From Lachnoclostridium sp. An169 (GTDB lineage: Bacteria; Bacillota; Clostridia; Lachnospirales; Lachnospiraceae): a stretch of DNA of 57,935 bases. The position numbers and the translations under genes are program-made. The notes under the pieces are model-generated. The model made no database searches. It had not been told where the DNA came from and saw only the letters and a program-made list of their open reading frames with translations. This document shows positions 55,750 through 57,935 of this stretch, piece after piece. The stretch is taken from contig NZ_NFKT01000030.1 in assembly GCF_002160525.1 (NCBI RefSeq), positions 1-57,935 of the forward strand, given 5' to 3'. The stretch's first letter is position 1; each line of letters opens with the position of its first letter.

Positions 55750-57333
55750 ATGGAAAAGAAGAGAAAAAAGAATGTTGTTATGATCATGACCGACGACCAG
55801 GGCTACTGGTCGCTGGGATGTGCGGGAAATAAGGACGCGCACACCCCGAACATTGACAGGTTGGCGGCAGAAGGAATGCGCTTTGAAAATTTCTTCTGTG
55901 TATCGCCGGTGTGCTCCCCGGCACGGGCCTCCATATTTACGGGAAATATCCCTTCCGCCCACGGAATCACGGACTGGCTGGACGGCGGGGATCTGGATGC
56001 ACGGAAGTATGAAGTGACGAACACGCCCGCATACGCGTCGGAGCGGGAAGCCATCAATTATCTGGAGGGACAGATGACATTTACCGATCTGCTCCGGGAA
56101 AACGGCTATACCTGCGCCCTTGCGGGAAAATGGCATCTGGGCAACAGTGTGGAGCCGCAGCACGGATTTACCCGGTGGTTTACGGTCCCTCTGGGGCATT
56201 CCCCGTATATAGATCCGCCGCTCATCGAGAACGGGGAAGTCTATCAGGGAAAGGGATTTATTACAGACATTATCACGGACAAGAGCATCGAGTATATCCG
56301 GGAACTGGGCGTACAGTCCAAGGAAAATGACGCGCCTTTTTATATCTCGGTCCACTACACGGCGCCCCATAGTCCGTGGGGAAAGAAGACTCAGCCGCCG
56401 GAATGGTACGAGTACTATAAGGACTGCAATTTTGATTCGGTTCCTTTTGAACCCATGCATGAAAATGCGATCTTTACCTGCGAGTCCCCCTATTTTGCCT
56501 TTGGGGCGGAAGCGACGGAAGTGGAGCCTCTGCGCAGGGAGCTGCTAAGCGGATATTTCGGGGCGATCGCGGCCATGGACCGGGGCGTCGGACGGATTCT
56601 GGAAGAGCTAAAGAGTCAGGGGCTTCTGGAAGACACCATCGTAGTATTTACCTCCGACAACGGCATGAACACCGGACATCACGGAATATGGGGCAAAGGA
56701 AACGGCACCTATCCCCAGAATATGTACGACACTTCGGTAAAGATCCCCTTCATCCTCTACGATGCAGACCAGAAACGAAACGGCTGCGTCATGGACGGCA
56801 TGTACAGCCACTATGATTTCATGCCGACCCTGGTGGAACTTCTCGGACTGAAGCTGACGGAAGAGGAAAAAAAGCGTCTTGCTGCACTTCCGGGAAGAAG
56901 CTTTGTAAAGGAGATCCGGGAAGGCGAGACCGATGAGGACAGAGCAGTCATCATTTACAGCGAATACGGACCCGTCCGCATGATCCGCACGAAGAAATGG
57001 AAGTATATCCATTGCTATCCCCATGGAAAGAATGAGTTATATGATCTGGAAAATGATCCGGACGAAAAAATCAATCTGATCGATGTCCCAGAGTACCAGG
57101 AGAGAGCACATCGTATGAAATGGCAGATGGACAGCTGGTTTGTCCGCTACGTCGATCCGCGTAAAGACGCCACAAAGGACGATAACACCGGAAACGGTCA
57201 GATCTGTAAGAATGGGCTGGATTCTGAGGGACGGAAATGCTTTACGAATATGCCCAGTATCGGGGTGCCGTACATGGAGGCGATTGATCTGATGAAACAG
57301 CAGCTGGCGAGGTATATAAAGCCAGAGGAATGA
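55750..57333 (+). CDS. Cys-type sulfatase, cytoplasmic
   Basis: A 527-residue type I sulfatase. Metal ligands are in VMIMTDDQGYW, the formylglycine signature is C-S-P-A-R (Cys55) followed by ASIFTG, and later come LAGKWHLG and TSDNGMNTGHHG, all typical. The Cys needs the anaerobic maturase (30149). No signal peptide is present, so it desulfates imported sugars inside the cell. The ATG at 55750 has GAGGTG upstream; a GTG at 55738 would add four residues. It is the last gene of the GPH-GH2-sulfatase operon. It is only distantly similar to the sulfatase at 37982, so the two probably act on different sulfate positions. Confidence 0.93.
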   Translation: MEKKRKKNVVMIMTDDQGYWSLGCAGNKDAHTPNIDRLAAEGMRFENFFCVSPVCSPARASIFTGNIPSAHGITDWLDGGDLDARKYEVTNTPAYASEREAINYLEGQMTFTDLLRENGYTCALAGKWHLGNSVEPQHGFTRWFTVPLGHSPYIDPPLIENGEVYQGKGFITDIITDKSIEYIRELGVQSKENDAPFYISVHYTAPHSPWGKKTQPPEWYEYYKDCNFDSVPFEPMHENAIFTCESPYFAFGAEATEVEPLRRELLSGYFGAIAAMDRGVGRILEELKSQGLLEDTIVVFTSDNGMNTGHHGIWGKGNGTYPQNMYDTSVKIPFILYDADQKRNGCVMDGMYSHYDFMPTLVELLGLKLTEEEKKRLAALPGRSFVKEIREGETDEDRAVIIYSEYGPVRMIRTKKWKYIHCYPHGKNELYDLENDPDEKINLIDVPEYQERAHRMKWQMDSWFVRYVDPRKDATKDDNTGNGQICKNGLDSEGRKCFTNMPSIGVPYMEAIDLMKQQLARYIKPEE

Positions 57334-57361
57334 TAATACTGTTTTTGTCTGTATTATAAAT

Positions 57362-57429
57362 GAAAAGAAGAGAATTCCATAGAAATTCAAGGCTATGAAG
57401 TCTGAATTTAAGAGATTCTCTTCTTTTTC
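57362..57429 (+). terminator. Terminator after the sulfatase gene
   Basis: GAAAAGAAGAGAAT pairs with ATTCTCTTCTTTTTC (one extra T), with an inner AAATTCA/TGAATTT pair. It ends the operon in the 317-base gap before the Rpn gene; the rest of that gap holds only the promoter at 57476. Confidence 0.75.
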
Positions 57430-57475
57430 TTGTTTCAGTAATTTGCATAATCAGAACAGTTTAGAAAAAGTTTAT

Positions 57476-57504
57476 TTGACCACTCCTTTTGCGTATGGTA
57501 TTCT
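57476..57504 (+). promoter_or_regulatory. Promoter of the Rpn-family gene at the right end
   Basis: TTGACC (57476-57481), 17 bases, TATTCT (57499-57504). About 145 bases of untranslated leader would follow before the start codon. Confidence 0.5.
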
Positions 57505-57649
57505 TATTTCACTGATATCCGCGGCACTCTATCCGCAGTAATCACTTTAGCTTTATGGCTTCTCATTTTCGGAGCTTCCGTATCGGAGCATATCCCCGAC
57601 GATGAACGTAACCCGTCAACACACCACACAGACAAACGGAGGTATTTGT

Positions 57650-57935
57650 ATGACAAACACTTTATCAACTTACTTTCCCTTAATCCGTACAAGGGAAGAG
57701 ATACTGGAAGAAATCTCTGAAAAGAAGGAGCTCCTTTCCCTGTTTGAAAACTGGAGCCCCGATCAGCAGGAAGAATTTCTCGACTTCTGCTCCGCCATAT
57801 ACCTTTGTTCCGCTTGACATCTTCCTGAAAATTCTGCACAATAATGGTATCAGAAACAAACTGGAGGCATGGCTGGCTTTCCTAAGCTGCGACGAGCCGG
57901 AGATGATCCTGAAACTGATTCAGGAATACCCGCAG
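57650..57935 (+). pseudogene. Rpn-family nuclease/putative transposase with an internal deletion
   Basis: The start (MTNTLSTYFPLIRTREEI) with GGAGG upstream is the usual N-terminus of this gut-clostridial family. After about 48 codons (EFLDFCS) the sequence jumps straight to the C-terminal stretch YTFVPLDIFLKIL in another frame, so the reading frame ends at 57817 while C-terminal coding continues to the window edge. Roughly 180-200 residues including the nuclease core are missing, judged from memory of the family. The last 133 bases are the inverted copy of the window's start. Confidence 0.75.

Overview
The window looks like chromosomal DNA from a gut Firmicute of the Lachnospiraceae type (Clostridia). 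The reasons are strong AGGAGG-type ribosome binding sites, TTGACA/TATAAT promoters, near-50% GC, a YtrA-type GntR regulator, a two-CBS/DRTGG family II pyrophosphatase, GPH sugar transporters and several AraC regulators each sitting beside glycosidase genes. The genus cannot be fixed from the sequence alone. No rRNA, tRNA, CRISPR array or intact transposase was seen. The first ~133 bases are the reverse complement of the last ~133 (one mismatch). Both are C-terminal pieces of a Rpn-type (PD-(D/E)XK 'putative transposase') gene, so the window is probably a whole contig that broke at both ends in the same repeat.

Layout. 0.1-3.8 kb: a minus-strand operon of two ABC-2 exporters with a GntR/YtrA repressor; a CTGTAC-N11-GTACAG palindrome sits directly on its promoter. 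3.9-5.6 kb: an AAA-ATPase-like/PD-(D/E)XK protein. 5.7-20.3 kb: two flavin reductases, two paralogous AraC regulators each divergent from a glycosidase gene (GH3; GH2), an SsuABC/TauABC-like importer, a DUF2325 protein, an S1-domain protein and a Mn-dependent pyrophosphatase. 20.4-26.5 kb: continuation of the GH2 operon, where a deletion has fused the front half of a GPH transporter to the back two thirds of a GH3 enzyme, followed by GH78 and GH43-like genes. 26.6-29.7 kb: enolase and a MerR regulator fused to an RDD membrane domain. 30.1-45.1 kb: an anaerobic sulfatase maturase, a sugar ABC importer without its own ATPase, GH112 galacto-N-biose/lacto-N-biose phosphorylase, AraC regulators, a Cys-type sulfatase, a TauE/SafE permease, then nucleotidyltransferase, N-acetylhexosamine kinase and galE. 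45.2-57.3 kb: a broken Rpn gene, then two operons (esterase-GH39-GH43 and GPH transporter-GH2-sulfatase) around one AraC regulator; both have TGTTTCAT(GAG) direct repeats upstream.

How it works together. The window is mostly a glycan-scavenging region. None of the glycosidases or the two sulfatases has a visible signal peptide, so the likely strategy is to import small glycosides or oligosaccharides and break them down, including desulfation, in the cytoplasm. The maturase would activate both Cys-type sulfatases, and TauE/SafE could remove the released sulfur oxyanion. The GH112-kinase-nucleotidyltransferase-GalE set is the bifidobacterial-type route for mucin core-1 and milk type-1 disaccharides. 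Its interleaving with sulfatase genes suggests sulfated host glycans as one target. Substrates are inferred from families and context, not shown.
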